Source: Syntrophomonadaceae bacterium
GTDB lineage: Bacteria > Bacillota > PH28-bin88
DNA length: 64,000 nt
Reading direction: 5' to 3'
NCBI GenBank assembly: GCA_018333865.1
Contig: JAGXSE010000023.1
Coordinates: 62,001-126,000 of the forward strand
Each line of letters opens with the position of its first letter. Positions within the stretch are counted from its first letter, which is position 1. Below, in pieces: positions 16,458 through 25,278 of the stretch. The notes under the pieces were generated by a model. That model was not told the DNA's origin. It saw only the letters and a list, made by a program, of their open reading frames with translations, and ran no database searches. The position numbers were made by a program, and so were the translations under genes.

Positions 16458-16892
16458 ATGACAGTTCAGGAAATGCGTGTAGACAGGGACGGGACCTGGT
16501 ATTGGGAAGGCCAGGAGATGACCAGGATGGACATTGTGCAAATATTTGCCGGGCACTTGGTCCGGGATGCCAATGGCGGCTACCGGATAGTCATGAATGA
16601 CCAAAGCCATCCAGTGATGGTGGAGGACGTGCCGTTTGTTGTGCAGGAATTAGATATCCAGGAGAGCGGCATCGGTTTGCTTCTGAAAGACGGGCGGCGA
16701 GTTCCTATGCCAGCAGGCAGCGTGGTCTTAAAGGAAGATGTCCCGTATCTTTCCTTGTTCCACGGTTTTGACACCAAGCTCTCCCGCCATGCCTGGTGGC
16801 AGCTCCATGATTATATCAAAGAAACCGAAAAGGGATATGAACTGGTCATCGGAACAAACATCTGGCCGCTGATTATGGATCAAACCCCCTGA
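16458..16892 (+). CDS. DUF1285-like protein
   Basis: 144 residues from ATG 16458, preceded by GAGGGTGGTG. The pattern DGTWYWEGQEMTRMDIVQIFAGHL, seen in pieces, and the later VEDVPFVVQ and the C-terminal W-P-L look like DUF1285 (SPOA-like beta fold) proteins. There is no signal peptide or membrane segment. Function unknown. It lies 33 bases after azlD and may share its transcript. Confidence 0.6.
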   Translation: MTVQEMRVDRDGTWYWEGQEMTRMDIVQIFAGHLVRDANGGYRIVMNDQSHPVMVEDVPFVVQELDIQESGIGLLLKDGRRVPMPAGSVVLKEDVPYLSLFHGFDTKLSRHAWWQLHDYIKETEKGYELVIGTNIWPLIMDQTP

Positions 16893-16970
16893 ACAGATAA
16901 GAATAACCTGGTCTATTTCATATTTTTAGCCTTGCATTTTCCTGTGTCTTATGGCATAATTACATTTGCG

Positions 16971-17049
<79 letters not shown>

Positions 17050-17062
17050 ATATGGTGGTAAC

Positions 17063-17090
17063 ACTCATGGTTAATTCCATGGGTTTTTTA
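17063..17090 (+). terminator. Terminator of tRNA-Ala
   Basis: ACTCATGG (17063-17070), loop TTAATT, CCATGGGT (17077-17084), then T6. Confidence 0.85.
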
Positions 17091-17145
17091 TTTGGCAGAC
17101 AAAAAATTGCTAGCTAGCCTTTATAATCAATTTATTCCATGCCCT

Positions 17146-17169
17146 TAGACAAGAGGGTAGACAAGAGGG
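17146..17169. repeat. 12-bp tandem duplication at element left end
   Basis: TAGACAAGAGGG occurs twice in tandem (17146-17157 and 17158-17169) directly at the outer left end of the REP/RAYT remnant. Confidence 0.8.
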
Positions 17170-17615
17170 GACGGGGTTCTTGACACATTTTCCGCCAGTC
17201 ATATTTATGCCCGGCAAAAGATGCCCCGGTTAGTTCCTGTTAGTCTGGCGATCTGTCTGATTGAAAGGTTGTGTTCATCTTTGAGCTTTTTTTGATCTTA
17301 AAAAGGGCATGAATGATTTTCATGGCCTCCTGGTCAGAGATTAAAAATCTTTCGTCCATATCCAGGCAGGCATCTACTGTTTCTTTATTATGGTGTTCTT
17401 TAAAATAATGTACAGCCTTGATTTTATCTTCATCATAATCCTTAATGGCAAAACCTTCATCCACCAGCTTGAGCTTATTATTATTCTCATCAACGTACGA
17501 TCATAGCTGCTTCAATTGTATTATCCAAGCTCTTTCACCAGGCCTGCCTAGGCACAATCGACACGTATTTGCTATATTAATACAGAACTGGTAATGTGTC
17601 AAGAACCCCGTCCCC
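17167..17615. mobile_element. Decayed REP-associated tyrosine transposase (RAYT/IS200-like) element 1
   Basis: The ends are inverted repeats of about 23 bases: GGGGACGGGGTTCTTGACAC... at 17167-17189 and ...GTGTCAAGAACCCCGTCCCC at 17593-17615. Inside lies the C-terminal part of a transposase gene on the minus strand (next entry). The N-terminal half with the catalytic HUH and tyrosine motifs is absent, so the element cannot move itself. Confidence 0.65.
17205..17513 (-). pseudogene. C-terminal remnant of RAYT transposase
   Basis: Upstream frame: VDEGFAIKDYDEDKIKAVHYF, then NKETVDACLDMD and ISDQEAMKIIHALF; after a frameshift near KIKK it continues KLKDEHNLSIRQIARLTGTN and ends at 17205. The S-I-R-Q-I-A-R-L-T-G ending is characteristic of REP-associated Y1 transposases, in which a helix-turn-helix-like tail follows the Y1 domain. 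Frameshift and missing N-terminus show decay. Confidence 0.65.
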
Positions 17616-17735
17616 TCGTGCAACGTAGGCACAATCGACACGTATTTGCTATATTAATACAGAACTGGTAATGTGTCAAGAACCCCGTCCCCTCGTGCAA
17701 CGCCGTCCCCTCGTGCAACGCGCCCTCGTGCAACG
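17549..17735. repeat. 77-bp tandem duplication with shrinking partial copies
   Basis: A 77-base unit starting TAGGCACAATCGACACG and ending CCCCTCGTGCAACG occurs at 17549-17625 and again at 17626-17702. It is followed by copies of only its last 18 bases (17703-17720) and about 15 bases (17721-17735). Each full unit contains the right inverted repeat of the RAYT element. The series looks like repeated slippage anchored at the right end. Confidence 0.85.
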
Positions 17736-17926
17736 GGTGATAAAAATTATTTCCAATGGAAATCTGGTACAGGAATAGGTTGTAAACTAATGAACGAATA
17801 GAGCTTCCTGAAATACTTGCTGTTAAAGGGCGTAAGGTGGTAAACTTTTGTATAGCACAATTATTTGAACTTCAGTTTTTCAATGGTACAGTCTGAACAT
17901 AGCGCATCCAGAAGGGAGTTAAGAGA

Positions 17927-18487
17927 ATGAAAAAAAGATTTTGCGTATTATTTATCACCTTAGTCATAACGCTTGTGCTTGGAGGCTGCAAAAATACAGG
18001 AAAGCCTGATAACAGCGATATATCACCGCCAAGCTCCTCACCATCCGAAACGCCGTCTGCAACGTTTAAATATGAGGAGTCAATTTTAGGAAATTTTCAT
18101 ATTGCCCGTGCGACAGATGAACTTTTAAACAAATATGATCTGTTTCATGAATACATCAGTGATGAAGACGGTGATAGGCTCATAATTCGGACTGATAAAG
18201 CAATAAAAGATTTTGCTTTTATCTCCGTTAATTATGATGATATGGGAGACAAAATTTCTCTGCTTGCAGGAGATACATTGTTCTCGATTGATGAATTGTC
18301 ACCTGAAAAACCGTTTGTAGTAAAACTGCTAGATCCTGGAGGTGTATTACCGGCATATGGTATATCCTTTGTGGATGAAAACGGTGTTAAGAGGTATTAT
18401 TCTATTAATATGGATAGAAGAGGTGTAGAAGAGGCCCCGCCATATTTTCTGCTTGAATTTGAAATAGAAAACGGGACTACCAAATAA
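17927..18487 (+). CDS. Putative lipoprotein of unknown function
   Basis: 186 residues. Signal peptide MKKRFCVLFITLVITLVLGG with a lipobox LGGC (Cys21), then a Ser/Pro-rich linker to about residue 47 and an acidic domain rich in Asp and Glu. No catalytic motif is recognised. The first 25 codons and the ribosome site GAGTTAAGAGA are almost identical to those of the gene at 19777, while the mature parts differ. Codon use is more AT-rich than in the heme and thiamine genes. Probably anchored outside the membrane. Confidence 0.75.
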   Translation: MKKRFCVLFITLVITLVLGGCKNTGKPDNSDISPPSSSPSETPSATFKYEESILGNFHIARATDELLNKYDLFHEYISDEDGDRLIIRTDKAIKDFAFISVNYDDMGDKISLLAGDTLFSIDELSPEKPFVVKLLDPGGVLPAYGISFVDENGVKRYYSINMDRRGVEEAPPYFLLEFEIENGTTK

Positions 18488-18489
18488 GG

Positions 18490-18675
18490 ATTATCCTTGC
18501 AGATGCCCTTAAGGAACTGGATTTTAAGGGCTTTTCCGCAAAATACTATTCCAATCGGGGCGTTCAAAACCTGCTTTGGCATGACGGCGAATATATGTAT
18601 ATGGTATCGTCAACGCTTGATAGAGCCACCGTGTTCAAGATAGCCGATAGCGTTGAACCTGTCGGCGGGAGATAA
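18490..18675 (+). pseudogene. C-terminal fragment of a DUF4367-like protein
   Basis: The frame starts immediately after the previous stop without a start codon and reads ADALKELDFKGFSAKYYS, then VQNLLWHDGEYMYMVSSTL and FKIADSVEPVGGR before TAA. From memory, LLWHDGEYMYMVSSTLDR is like the end of DUF4367 domains found in anti-sigma-type lipoproteins. It is a remnant, not a gene. Confidence 0.55.
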
Positions 18676-18827
18676 GTTTTTGGGAAAATATTTTTAAAAA
18701 CCGTTTTTTCCTGTCACAAAAGCCTCTCCTGATTTGTTTTATTTAGTGAAAGCAAAAATTAGGGAGGCTCAGGCCGGCCCGGTCGCTTGACAGACTTTCG
18801 GCAGCCGCAGAAGGGAGGAACATAATT

Positions 18828-19697
18828 GTGAGACACAAAATAATCATAGGAATATTCGTGCTTCTCGTATTAGCTGCAATTACCGTGTTCATGTTTGTAT
18901 CATCTAATCAAAGAGCCGGAGGTTCCATGAGAGCGAATTCGATTATTTTTCTCTCGCTTCTTCAGCCCGGTAGCGTTAATCTGAAACTTGATTTGAAATG
19001 TTATGTAGGCGCAGGAGTACCGCCGTTCGCGAATCAGTCATTTTCAATCAACCGAGATGATTTTGAAACAGCGCCTTATCATGACAACAGTATTATCCCA
19101 CTCTATGAAGCACTCAAAGACGCACAGACGAATCCGCGAATAACCGGAATAGAGCTTGTCAGGGAGCGTTACATTGTCATTTCTACGGACGTTTCTGATT
19201 TGCGGTATGCCATGATTGTTCGTGCTTCAACACACGGCGGAGGCTCATCCGACACAGGGTTTGATTATATGCCGTTGCAAGGGGCTTTTTTTGACCAAGA
19301 TATATTCAGCAATGTCGGCGACAATTATTGGCAAATTGATGCGGGCGAAAGCTTTGTAATGTATGTGCCGTATCATCTATTTGATGACCATCTGCTTTTC
19401 TATTTTTACGCTTTTCAGCATTATGGAGGATTACGTAGAAACAATAACCTTTCACACCAAATTGGGCATAACTACAAGGTTTACGGTGACATAGCCGATT
19501 TCAGAGCATTTTACGGAAGTCTCGGTATTTACGAGATTACGGAAGAGAGAGATAGTCTGATTTTAGAGGGACAAATTCACAGGCGCGAAGCGGGTGTATT
19601 ATCTGCAAACTTAGCTCCTATCAACGGCAGAATTATCCTCAGTTTTAGCGAAGAATCGGGGCAGAATTTCGTGGTGTATTCGTTTGAAACTGATTAA
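18828..19697 (+). CDS. Membrane-anchored protein of unknown function
   Basis: 289 residues from GTG 18828 with AGAAGGGAGGAACA upstream. One N-terminal hydrophobic segment (about 5-25) would anchor a long outer domain. Rich in Phe, Tyr and His, with HGGGSSDTGFDY and a C-terminal beta-rich part. I recognise no family. It sits between two lipoprotein genes with a shared leader and may belong with them. Confidence 0.65.
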   Translation: MRHKIIIGIFVLLVLAAITVFMFVSSNQRAGGSMRANSIIFLSLLQPGSVNLKLDLKCYVGAGVPPFANQSFSINRDDFETAPYHDNSIIPLYEALKDAQTNPRITGIELVRERYIVISTDVSDLRYAMIVRASTHGGGSSDTGFDYMPLQGAFFDQDIFSNVGDNYWQIDAGESFVMYVPYHLFDDHLLFYFYAFQHYGGLRRNNNLSHQIGHNYKVYGDIADFRAFYGSLGIYEITEERDSLILEGQIHRREAGVLSANLAPINGRIILSFSEESGQNFVVYSFETD

Positions 19698-19776
19698 GTA
19701 TAAGAATGCCCTAATTTTGAGCTTCCATTGTTTGTACCGATTCTGTGCGGTTATTAATGTTCGAGGAGTTAAGAGA

Positions 19777-20163
19777 ATGAAAAAAAGATTTTGCGTATTA
19801 TTTATTAGCTTACTCATAATACTTGCGCTTGGAGGCTGCAAAGATGCAGTAAGGCCTCAAGACACAACGCTATTAATTAAAGATATTTTGATAGATATAA
19901 CTTACAATCCAGATGATCCAAGCTTTTTCTGGTATGATATGGATGGAAAAAGAATTCCTATAATGCCAGATCGCAGCAAGCATCGCTTAATAAAATATTC
20001 TTTCAGAATTATGAACATAGGAAGAAAAAATAAAAATTTTGTAATCGCTGAAGTAATACTTGTTCCTGTGCTTGAAAAAAAGATCCTTCATGGTAGCTAC
20101 ACAAGCCTTGTGCCTCTAAAACTGCAACCAGATGAGGAAATAACTGAGCAAAGGAGGTGTTAG
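19777..20163 (+). CDS. Putative lipoprotein, truncated at its 3' end by an element
   Basis: 128 residues from ATG 19777, with signal peptide and lipobox LGGC (Cys21) nearly identical to the gene at 17927. The mature part (DITYNPDDPSFFWYDMDG ... IMNIGRKNKNFVIAEVILVP) differs from it. The last codons (EQRRC) are formed by the stuttered left end of a REP/RAYT element, so the natural C-terminus is lost. Probably a non-functional or shortened surface protein. Confidence 0.6.
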   Translation: MKKRFCVLFISLLIILALGGCKDAVRPQDTTLLIKDILIDITYNPDDPSFFWYDMDGKRIPIMPDRSKHRLIKYSFRIMNIGRKNKNFVIAEVILVPVLEKKILHGSYTSLVPLKLQPDEEITEQRRC

Positions 20164-20186
20164 GGGGACGAGGTGTTAGGGGGACG
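20155..20186. repeat. 16-bp tandem duplication at element left end
   Basis: AGGTGTTAGGGGGACG occurs at 20155-20170 and 20171-20186, directly at the outer left end of RAYT element 2. Confidence 0.8.
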
Positions 20187-20435
20187 GGGTTCTTGACACA
20201 TTTTCCGCCAGTCATATTTATGCCATGCAAACAATACTCCGGTTAATCCCTGTTGGTCTGGCGATCTGCCTGATTGAAAGATTGTGTTCATCCCTGAGCT
20301 TTTAAGATAAATATTACTTTGCGTCTTCTCCATCTTTTGCAATTCAGGCCCGCTTTTGATCTTAACAAAGGGCCTGAATGATTTTCCCGGCCTCCTGGTC
20401 GGAGATGTAAATAATGTGTCAAGAACCCTGCCCCC
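20179..20435. mobile_element. Decayed RAYT/IS200-like element 2
   Basis: Left inverted repeat GGGGGACGGGGTTCTTGACA... and right repeat AATGTGTCAAGAACCCTGCC... (20413-20435). The minus strand carries only the very end of a transposase: ELQKMEKTQ, a frameshift, then KLRDEHNLSIRQIARPTGIN and a stop at 20218. It is shorter and more decayed than element 1, with which it shares the first 35 bases and the coding tail. It disrupted the lipoprotein gene at 19777. Confidence 0.65.
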
Positions 20436-20516
20436 ATGCCTCCACCCACCCCCCGGGGGATAAAATCGCAAGGAAGCTTTAAAATACAGCGTTTTTTTGG
20501 TATAATTAGGCTATAG

Positions 20517-20833
20517 GTGCGAGTTGCGAACGCAGCGAGCGAGGAGTAAGTGAGCGTTCCACTTGACGCCGCGCAAGCGGAGTTATTTGTAAGCTTATGA
20601 AATACAGCAAGGAAACCCTGCCCGGTAAAGTTTAGCCAACAGCCGGCACCGAGTCCTTGGAACCGAAGCGGTAACGTCAGGTTTAAGCGTAGGACAGGGG
20701 GGCGAGTTGAGCCGAAAGTACAAGCTGAAGTGATTGGGCCACGAAATCATTTGATGATGCGGGGAACCGTATACATTAATAGGGCACATACGGTTCTGAT
20801 AAGGTATACGGTTGGTGCCAGCCGCAATCTACT
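20517..20833 (+). mobile_element. Degenerate mini group II intron without encoded protein
   Basis: A 5' end of GUGYG type (GTGCGAGTTGCG, 20517) follows a TATAAT (20501-20506). Near the 3' end is a domain V hairpin at 20764-20796 (GAACCGTATAC ... ATACGGTTC), followed by a domain VI-like hairpin GGTTGG/CCAGCC (20811-20824) and an end near CTAC at 20833. The whole unit is only about 320 bases, too short for a complete domain I, and no reverse transcriptase gene is present. The catalytic AGC triad of domain V reads AAC here, so splicing is doubtful. Confidence 0.6.
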
Positions 20834-20863
20834 CGAGACACTGTATGGAGCGGGGTGATACTC

Positions 20864-21622
20864 ATGAAGCAGAGATTGCTGGAACGATTGCAGGAAGAAA
20901 AAGAGATGAAGCTTAAAGGCGGTCTGTACCATCAAACTCAGGTCAAACTCGCTTTCAATTCGAACCGGATCGAAGGCAGTCGACTGTCGGAGGATCAGAC
21001 CCGGTATATTTATGAGACAAACACCGTCAACATGGAACCGGATGAAGCGGTAAATGTTGACGATATTATTGAAACAGTAAATCATTTTTCCTGCTTTGAT
21101 TACATGCTTGCCCATGCGGACGAGGAACTGACGGAGGATATGATTAAAGAATTCCACCGGCTTCTTAAAAGAAATACTTCCGATGAACGCAAAGAGTGGT
21201 TTCGTATCGGAGATTACAAAGTCAGGCCTAACGTAGTCGGTGATATGAAAACAACTGATCCGTCAAAGGTTGGAATAGAAATTCAAAAACTGCTTGCCTA
21301 TTACCATCAAAAAAATGCTATAACAATTGAGGATGTCGTGGATTTCCATTACAGGTTCGAAAGCATCCATCCTTTTCAGGACGGTAATGGCCGAGTAGGG
21401 CGGATCATTATGTTTAAAGAATGCCTTAAAAATGATATCCTTCCTTTTATCATTGACCATGAGCATAAGCTGTTTTACTACCGTGGTCTGAAGGAGTATA
21501 AATCAGAAAAGGGATTTCTTATGGGTACCTGCCTATCATCGCAGGATCAATACGAAGCGATGGTCTCGTACTTTTATCCAGACCTAACGCAATCCGGGCC
21601 CGAAATGAATCAGTCCCTATAG
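20864..21622 (+). CDS. Fic-domain protein (AMPylase family)
   Basis: 252 residues from ATG 20864 (GGGGTG six bases upstream; GTG 20855 is an alternative). The catalytic motif HPFQDGNGRVGR is complete at 169-180. SNRIEG at 33-38 matches the autoinhibitory (S/T)-x3-E-(G/N) helix, here N-terminal, so it would be a self-inhibited class II Fic protein that transfers AMP or another nucleotide moiety to a target protein. No separate antitoxin is needed or seen. It begins 30 bases after the intron end, within accessory DNA. Confidence 0.88.
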   Translation: MKQRLLERLQEEKEMKLKGGLYHQTQVKLAFNSNRIEGSRLSEDQTRYIYETNTVNMEPDEAVNVDDIIETVNHFSCFDYMLAHADEELTEDMIKEFHRLLKRNTSDERKEWFRIGDYKVRPNVVGDMKTTDPSKVGIEIQKLLAYYHQKNAITIEDVVDFHYRFESIHPFQDGNGRVGRIIMFKECLKNDILPFIIDHEHKLFYYRGLKEYKSEKGFLMGTCLSSQDQYEAMVSYFYPDLTQSGPEMNQSL

Positions 21623-21637
21623 AAAAGAATAATGCGC

Positions 21638-22300
21638 TTACTGTGTCAGTATTAAAAAAACGTATGTATACAAAACAACAAAAAATGCGGAGCAATAAGC
21701 GAAAGCTAAGACGGCAAGCAAAATTCCGATGGAATTTATTGTGTACGCAGATATCAGAAGCACTAAGCCAAACGCGGCAGCCCATATGAGAAAAAGAACG
21801 AATAAACTGTCCCAGCGGCCATGTGTAAGTTGCCGGCTTTTTTTGAACGACATTGTTATTCCAGAATTATTTAAAAGCAAGAAATGCGATACAAATATAA
21901 GTCTGAAAATTAAGTAAATCCCCGGTATTATGAATAAGACCAACCCCAAAAGGATGATGAGGAAAAGCATAATGTTAGCGGCGGCAAAATGAATAAAACG
22001 TTTTGCGCCTAATAAAAACGCGTCTGATATGCGGTAGTGAACAGGATCCGTAAGAATGTCAAAGGCTAGCTTTATCAGGACCGCATAGAGGAACAGGGTG
22101 GCCAGTCCCCACAATATAAATCGCAATAGGGTTATCGAGGAAGATGTTTCCCAAGGCAGCAAACCGAAAAACGAAAGAAGCAAATAGATTATCAGGATGC
22201 TTTGCATAACGCGGTTTGACAGTAAAACATCGGCAGTTTTTTTGAGCACTGCTGAAACCGAAAATTCAGCGTTGCCGGATGAGCTCTGTAAAGCGGGCAT
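21638..22300 (-). CDS. Polytopic membrane protein, GPDPase-membrane/YciC-like
   Basis: 220 residues from ATG 22300, which has AAAAGGAGGAATCCC upstream; 24 extra codons upstream are open but lack such a site. About five or six membrane helices. The segment FIIPGIYLIFRLIFVSHFLLL followed by SFKKSRQLTHGRW resembles the membrane domain of glycerophosphodiesterase-type and YciC proteins (longer stretch given in pieces). Function unknown. Its end converges on the Fic gene, with 15 bases between. Confidence 0.6.
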   Translation of the reverse strand: MPALQSSSGNAEFSVSAVLKKTADVLLSNRVMQSILIIYLLLSFFGLLPWETSSSITLLRFILWGLATLFLYAVLIKLAFDILTDPVHYRISDAFLLGAKRFIHFAAANIMLFLIILLGLVLFIIPGIYLIFRLIFVSHFLLLNNSGITMSFKKSRQLTHGRWDSLFVLFLIWAAAFGLVLLISAYTINSIGILLAVLAFAYCSAFFVVLYTYVFLILTQ

Positions 22301-22497
22301 GATGGGATTCCTCCTTTTAGGCAAAACTGCCGGGAAGGTATTCTTAAAAAACCCGTTTATTTTTATTTGCATACATTCGGCAGCGGCCGCCTGAGTCCTT
22401 CACATAACAGAGTTAAAGCCTCTCGCGATTCAACCGCGTTACAAACTCATGGTGACGGTTACGAGGTTGATTGCTTGCATGCAGCATGATGTTTAGG

Positions 22498-22528
22498 TCG
22501 TATATATAAGAAAAAATATCGTATATAT
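22498..22528. promoter_or_regulatory. Direct repeats upstream of XRE regulator
   Basis: TCGTATATAT at 22498-22507 and again at 22519-22528, exactly 21 bases apart (two helical turns), about 50 bases before the regulator start. This spacing fits an operator for a helix-turn-helix repressor. Confidence 0.45.
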
Positions 22529-22578
22529 TTGACTAATGGTCCTGTTTGTGTTACTGTAATTACATGGAGGTGGCAGCG

Positions 22579-22782
22579 ATGGGTAAAAACCTGCGGATAA
22601 AAGCTGCGCGAGCCGCAAAAGACATGTCCCAAAAAGACCTTGCGGAAGCCGTAGGGGTGGCCCGGCAAACAGTGAATGCAATTGAAAAGGGCGACTATAA
22701 CCCCTCAATAAAACTTTGCATCGCTATCTGCAAGGTGCTTGAAAAAACGCTTGACCAGCTTTTTTGGGAGGATGATGACTAA
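22579..22782 (+). CDS. XRE-family HTH regulator (YozG-like, short)
   Basis: 67 residues from ATG 22579 with ATGGAGGTGG upstream. Almost the whole protein is one HTH_3 domain: SQKDLAEAVGVARQTVNAIEKG, then YNPSIKLCIAICKVL, ending in LDQLFW (quoted in pieces). Such short regulators usually sit in front of a small membrane protein, as here, where the start of the next gene overlaps its stop by one base. Likely autoregulated from the direct repeats upstream. Confidence 0.88.
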   Translation: MGKNLRIKAARAAKDMSQKDLAEAVGVARQTVNAIEKGDYNPSIKLCIAICKVLEKTLDQLFWEDDD

Positions 22783-23219
22783 TGAGAAATAATAAAAACG
22801 GTTTGGACGAAATGCAAAAAGAACGGCGAAACAGAGTAGGCAATCAAATGTTCATGTTGATGTTCTTTGCGCTCCTTATTGATTCCGGTCTGTATGGAGC
22901 AGGGGTGCGATGGCTTGACTATCCTGCTAATGTTATGGTTATTATATCCGCCTGCATAAGCATTTACCTTGTCAGGCTGATTGCGCTCAGTGCATACCAT
23001 CCTCCGAAAACTCAAAGTAGAACCCAAATAACCTTAATTATCGCCTTTATCATTTCTAGCGCACTTGCAGTTGTGCTTTCAATTACACAGATCGCAGAAA
23101 AAACCAATGACAATTCTGCGATGATACTTTTTATTGTTTCCGCTGCCGGTCTGCTTGGCATACTAATCGCAGCGGTGATTAAGAAAATAAATAGCAGCAA
23201 GGACGATAAAGAAGAGTAG
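22782..23219 (+). CDS. Small membrane protein paired with HTH regulator
   Basis: 145 residues. An N-terminal KNGLDEMQKERRN segment typical of small four-helix proteins that follow XRE regulators, then four hydrophobic segments (about 22-42, 48-68, 85-105, 115-135) and a charged tail. The ATG overlaps the previous stop (TAATG). Function unknown. Confidence 0.7.
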   Translation: MRNNKNGLDEMQKERRNRVGNQMFMLMFFALLIDSGLYGAGVRWLDYPANVMVIISACISIYLVRLIALSAYHPPKTQSRTQITLIIAFIISSALAVVLSITQIAEKTNDNSAMILFIVSAAGLLGILIAAVIKKINSSKDDKEE

Positions 23220-23304
23220 CGCGTGGTTATAAGCCTTTACAGGTCAGGAAGGTTTTATAATTCCTACCGTTCGCAAATAGCGGTTCCTCTACACTTGCTG
23301 TCTT

Positions 23305-23346
23305 TAAAAAAATGCCGCACCCCTTAATCTTCCAAAGGAATGCGGC
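23305..23346 (-). terminator. Terminator of the chemoreceptor gene
   Basis: Minus-strand stem GCCGCA / TGCGGC (plus 23341-23346 and 23314-23319) followed by a run of T (plus-strand A run 23305-23312). Confidence 0.7.
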
Positions 23347-23409
23347 TCCACCCTTCCAGCTCTTTATCTTTTGTTCTCTCCTGATTGACACAAAAAAGAA
23401 TCGGGATAG

Positions 23410-25140
23410 CTATTCTCTAAACTGACCGACAACATTTTGCATTTCTTGCCCAAGCTTGGCCAGGGCTTCCGCAGATGCCGCGATTTCCTGTGCAGAAGCC
23501 GCCTGTTCCTCCGCGCCCGAAGCCATTTCCTGGCATGCCGCACTGGCCTTTTTGGCTGCGTCTCCGATTGCGCTGACAGAAACAAGCATACCCTCGTTTC
23601 CTTTCGCCAATTCCATCACAGAACGAGATACCTCAGCTATTTGCTCCGCAATCCCCTCGATGCCCTCCCGGATATCCTGGAAAGCCTGAGTGCCGTTTGC
23701 GATAACAATGCTTCCGCCTTCTACCAGGCGGGAGTTTTCTTTTGCAGACAAAACCACGCTGTCCGTCCCGGTCTGAATCTGCCGGATTAACAATGTTATC
23801 TTCTTGGTTGCCTCTTTGGACTGCTCGGCCAGCTTGCGCACCTCTTCCGCCACCACAGCAAACCCGCTCCCGTGATCTCCGGCGCGAGCCGCCTCAATAG
23901 CAGCGTTTAACGCCAAAAGATTCGTCTGGTCGGCAATGTCTCCGATCATATCGGCAATCTGCCCGATAGCCTGCGAATTGCTTGCGAGGTCTTTTACAAC
24001 GGCTGTCATTTTGCCGGTAGAAACAGCAATTTGCTCCATTTCTGTCTTTGTCCTGGACATGGCTTTACTGCCCTCTCCCGCTTTGCTGTTAACTTCCTTG
24101 GCGGAAGCGGCAACCATCTGTGCGGCAGCGGCAATCTGTTCGGTTGCAGCGGATGACTGCTCGATTGCAGCCAACGCTTCCTGGACCATATCGTTTTGTC
24201 GCACAGAACCGCGGGCAACTTCCTGTGTGCCATGAGCCATATGCGTGGAAATCTCAGCAGCCTGCTCCGAGCTTGCTGTAAGCTCCTCAGCGGAAGCGGC
24301 GACACTGGATGTTATACCATGGATCTGATGTACTACATAACGAAGGCTTTGCAGCATTTTACCAAAAGAAACCGAAAGCGAGCCGATTTCATCTTTGCCC
24401 TTGCCGGAGATGTCCCACTCGATGCCAAGATGCCCATCGGCCACCTGCCTGGCAGCGTGATCCAGCGCTTTAAGCGGACGGGTTATCATGCGACTGATAA
24501 AGAAAACAATGATTATGCTGGCAATAATAGCGATAACCAGAAAGAATGCAAACTCCGTTTTGGCCTGGGCGTAATCTTCCCGTGCTGCTGCCATTGTTTT
24601 TGCGGAAAGTTCTTGCTTTAAAGCAATTAAATCTTCAATGCTGCCAAATGTCTTATCCCGATAAACAACCGTTAAGGCATACGCCGCCTTAGCCTCATCT
24701 TTTAGATTGTCGCGGCTTAACCGCAGCATTTCGCTTCTAAGCGGACGATACTTTGCAAGATAGCCCTCAAGCTGCATCATCATCTGGCTTTCGGCTTCTG
24801 TCATTTTGGTTTTTTTGTAAGCCGATATTCCTTGATTGGCAGCTTCGGCCCGCATGCGGATATTTTCTTCCAGCCTTTGCATTTCCGCCGGACTTGTGGC
24901 AATCAGATGCTCAGCCATGTCGATGGCGTTCAGGGCGGCCATTTGCCGGATATCTGCCAATATCTTTATTGGCTCAAGCCGATCATGGTATATAATCTCG
25001 GTTTCTTGATTCAATTTTCCCATGGTAGTGGTGGCCCTTATCCCGTTGCTAAACATAAAGATAAGCATGATAGCGGCCAAGATCATGATTTTGCTTGAAA
25101 TTTTCAGGCCTGAAAACCTGCTGTAAAGCTGCCTTATCAA
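23410..25140 (-). CDS. Methyl-accepting chemotaxis protein
   Basis: 576 residues from TTG 25140, with GGGGGAG upstream. First membrane helix about 15-35, an outer four-helix-bundle ligand domain (4HB_MCP) to about 185, a second membrane helix about 191-212, a HAMP domain about 213-265, and a long coiled-coil signalling domain whose hairpin tip contains [17 protein letters not shown]. The alanine- and serine-rich end ([15 protein letters not shown]) carries likely methylation sites. No pentapeptide tether for CheR is seen. It lies alone in accessory DNA. Confidence 0.93.
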   Translation of the reverse strand: MIRQLYSRFSGLKISSKIMILAAIMLIFMFSNGIRATTTMGKLNQETEIIYHDRLEPIKILADIRQMAALNAIDMAEHLIATSPAEMQRLEENIRMRAEAANQGISAYKKTKMTEAESQMMMQLEGYLAKYRPLRSEMLRLSRDNLKDEAKAAYALTVVYRDKTFGSIEDLIALKQELSAKTMAAAREDYAQAKTEFAFFLVIAIIASIIIVFFISRMITRPLKALDHAARQVADGHLGIEWDISGKGKDEIGSLSVSFGKMLQSLRYVVHQIHGITSSVAASAEELTASSEQAAEISTHMAHGTQEVARGSVRQNDMVQEALAAIEQSSAATEQIAAAAQMVAASAKEVNSKAGEGSKAMSRTKTEMEQIAVSTGKMTAVVKDLASNSQAIGQIADMIGDIADQTNLLALNAAIEAARAGDHGSGFAVVAEEVRKLAEQSKEATKKITLLIRQIQTGTDSVVLSAKENSRLVEGGSIVIANGTQAFQDIREGIEGIAEQIAEVSRSVMELAKGNEGMLVSVSAIGDAAKKASAACQEMASGAEEQAASAQEIAASAEALAKLGQEMQNVVGQFRE

Positions 25141-25278
25141 AATTCACTCCCCCTTAAATATAGAAAAAATAAACATCGTCCGCGAATGCGCTTTGGTAAA
25201 AGACGCAAGACCACTAGCTATTTTAGCATGCGATGCTAAATCATGGCAACAGCGGGATTGCTGTATCAAGCACCAGAA

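Noticed and set aside
17549-17735. CRISPR array
   Set aside because: The units are head-to-tail without spacers and shorten progressively.
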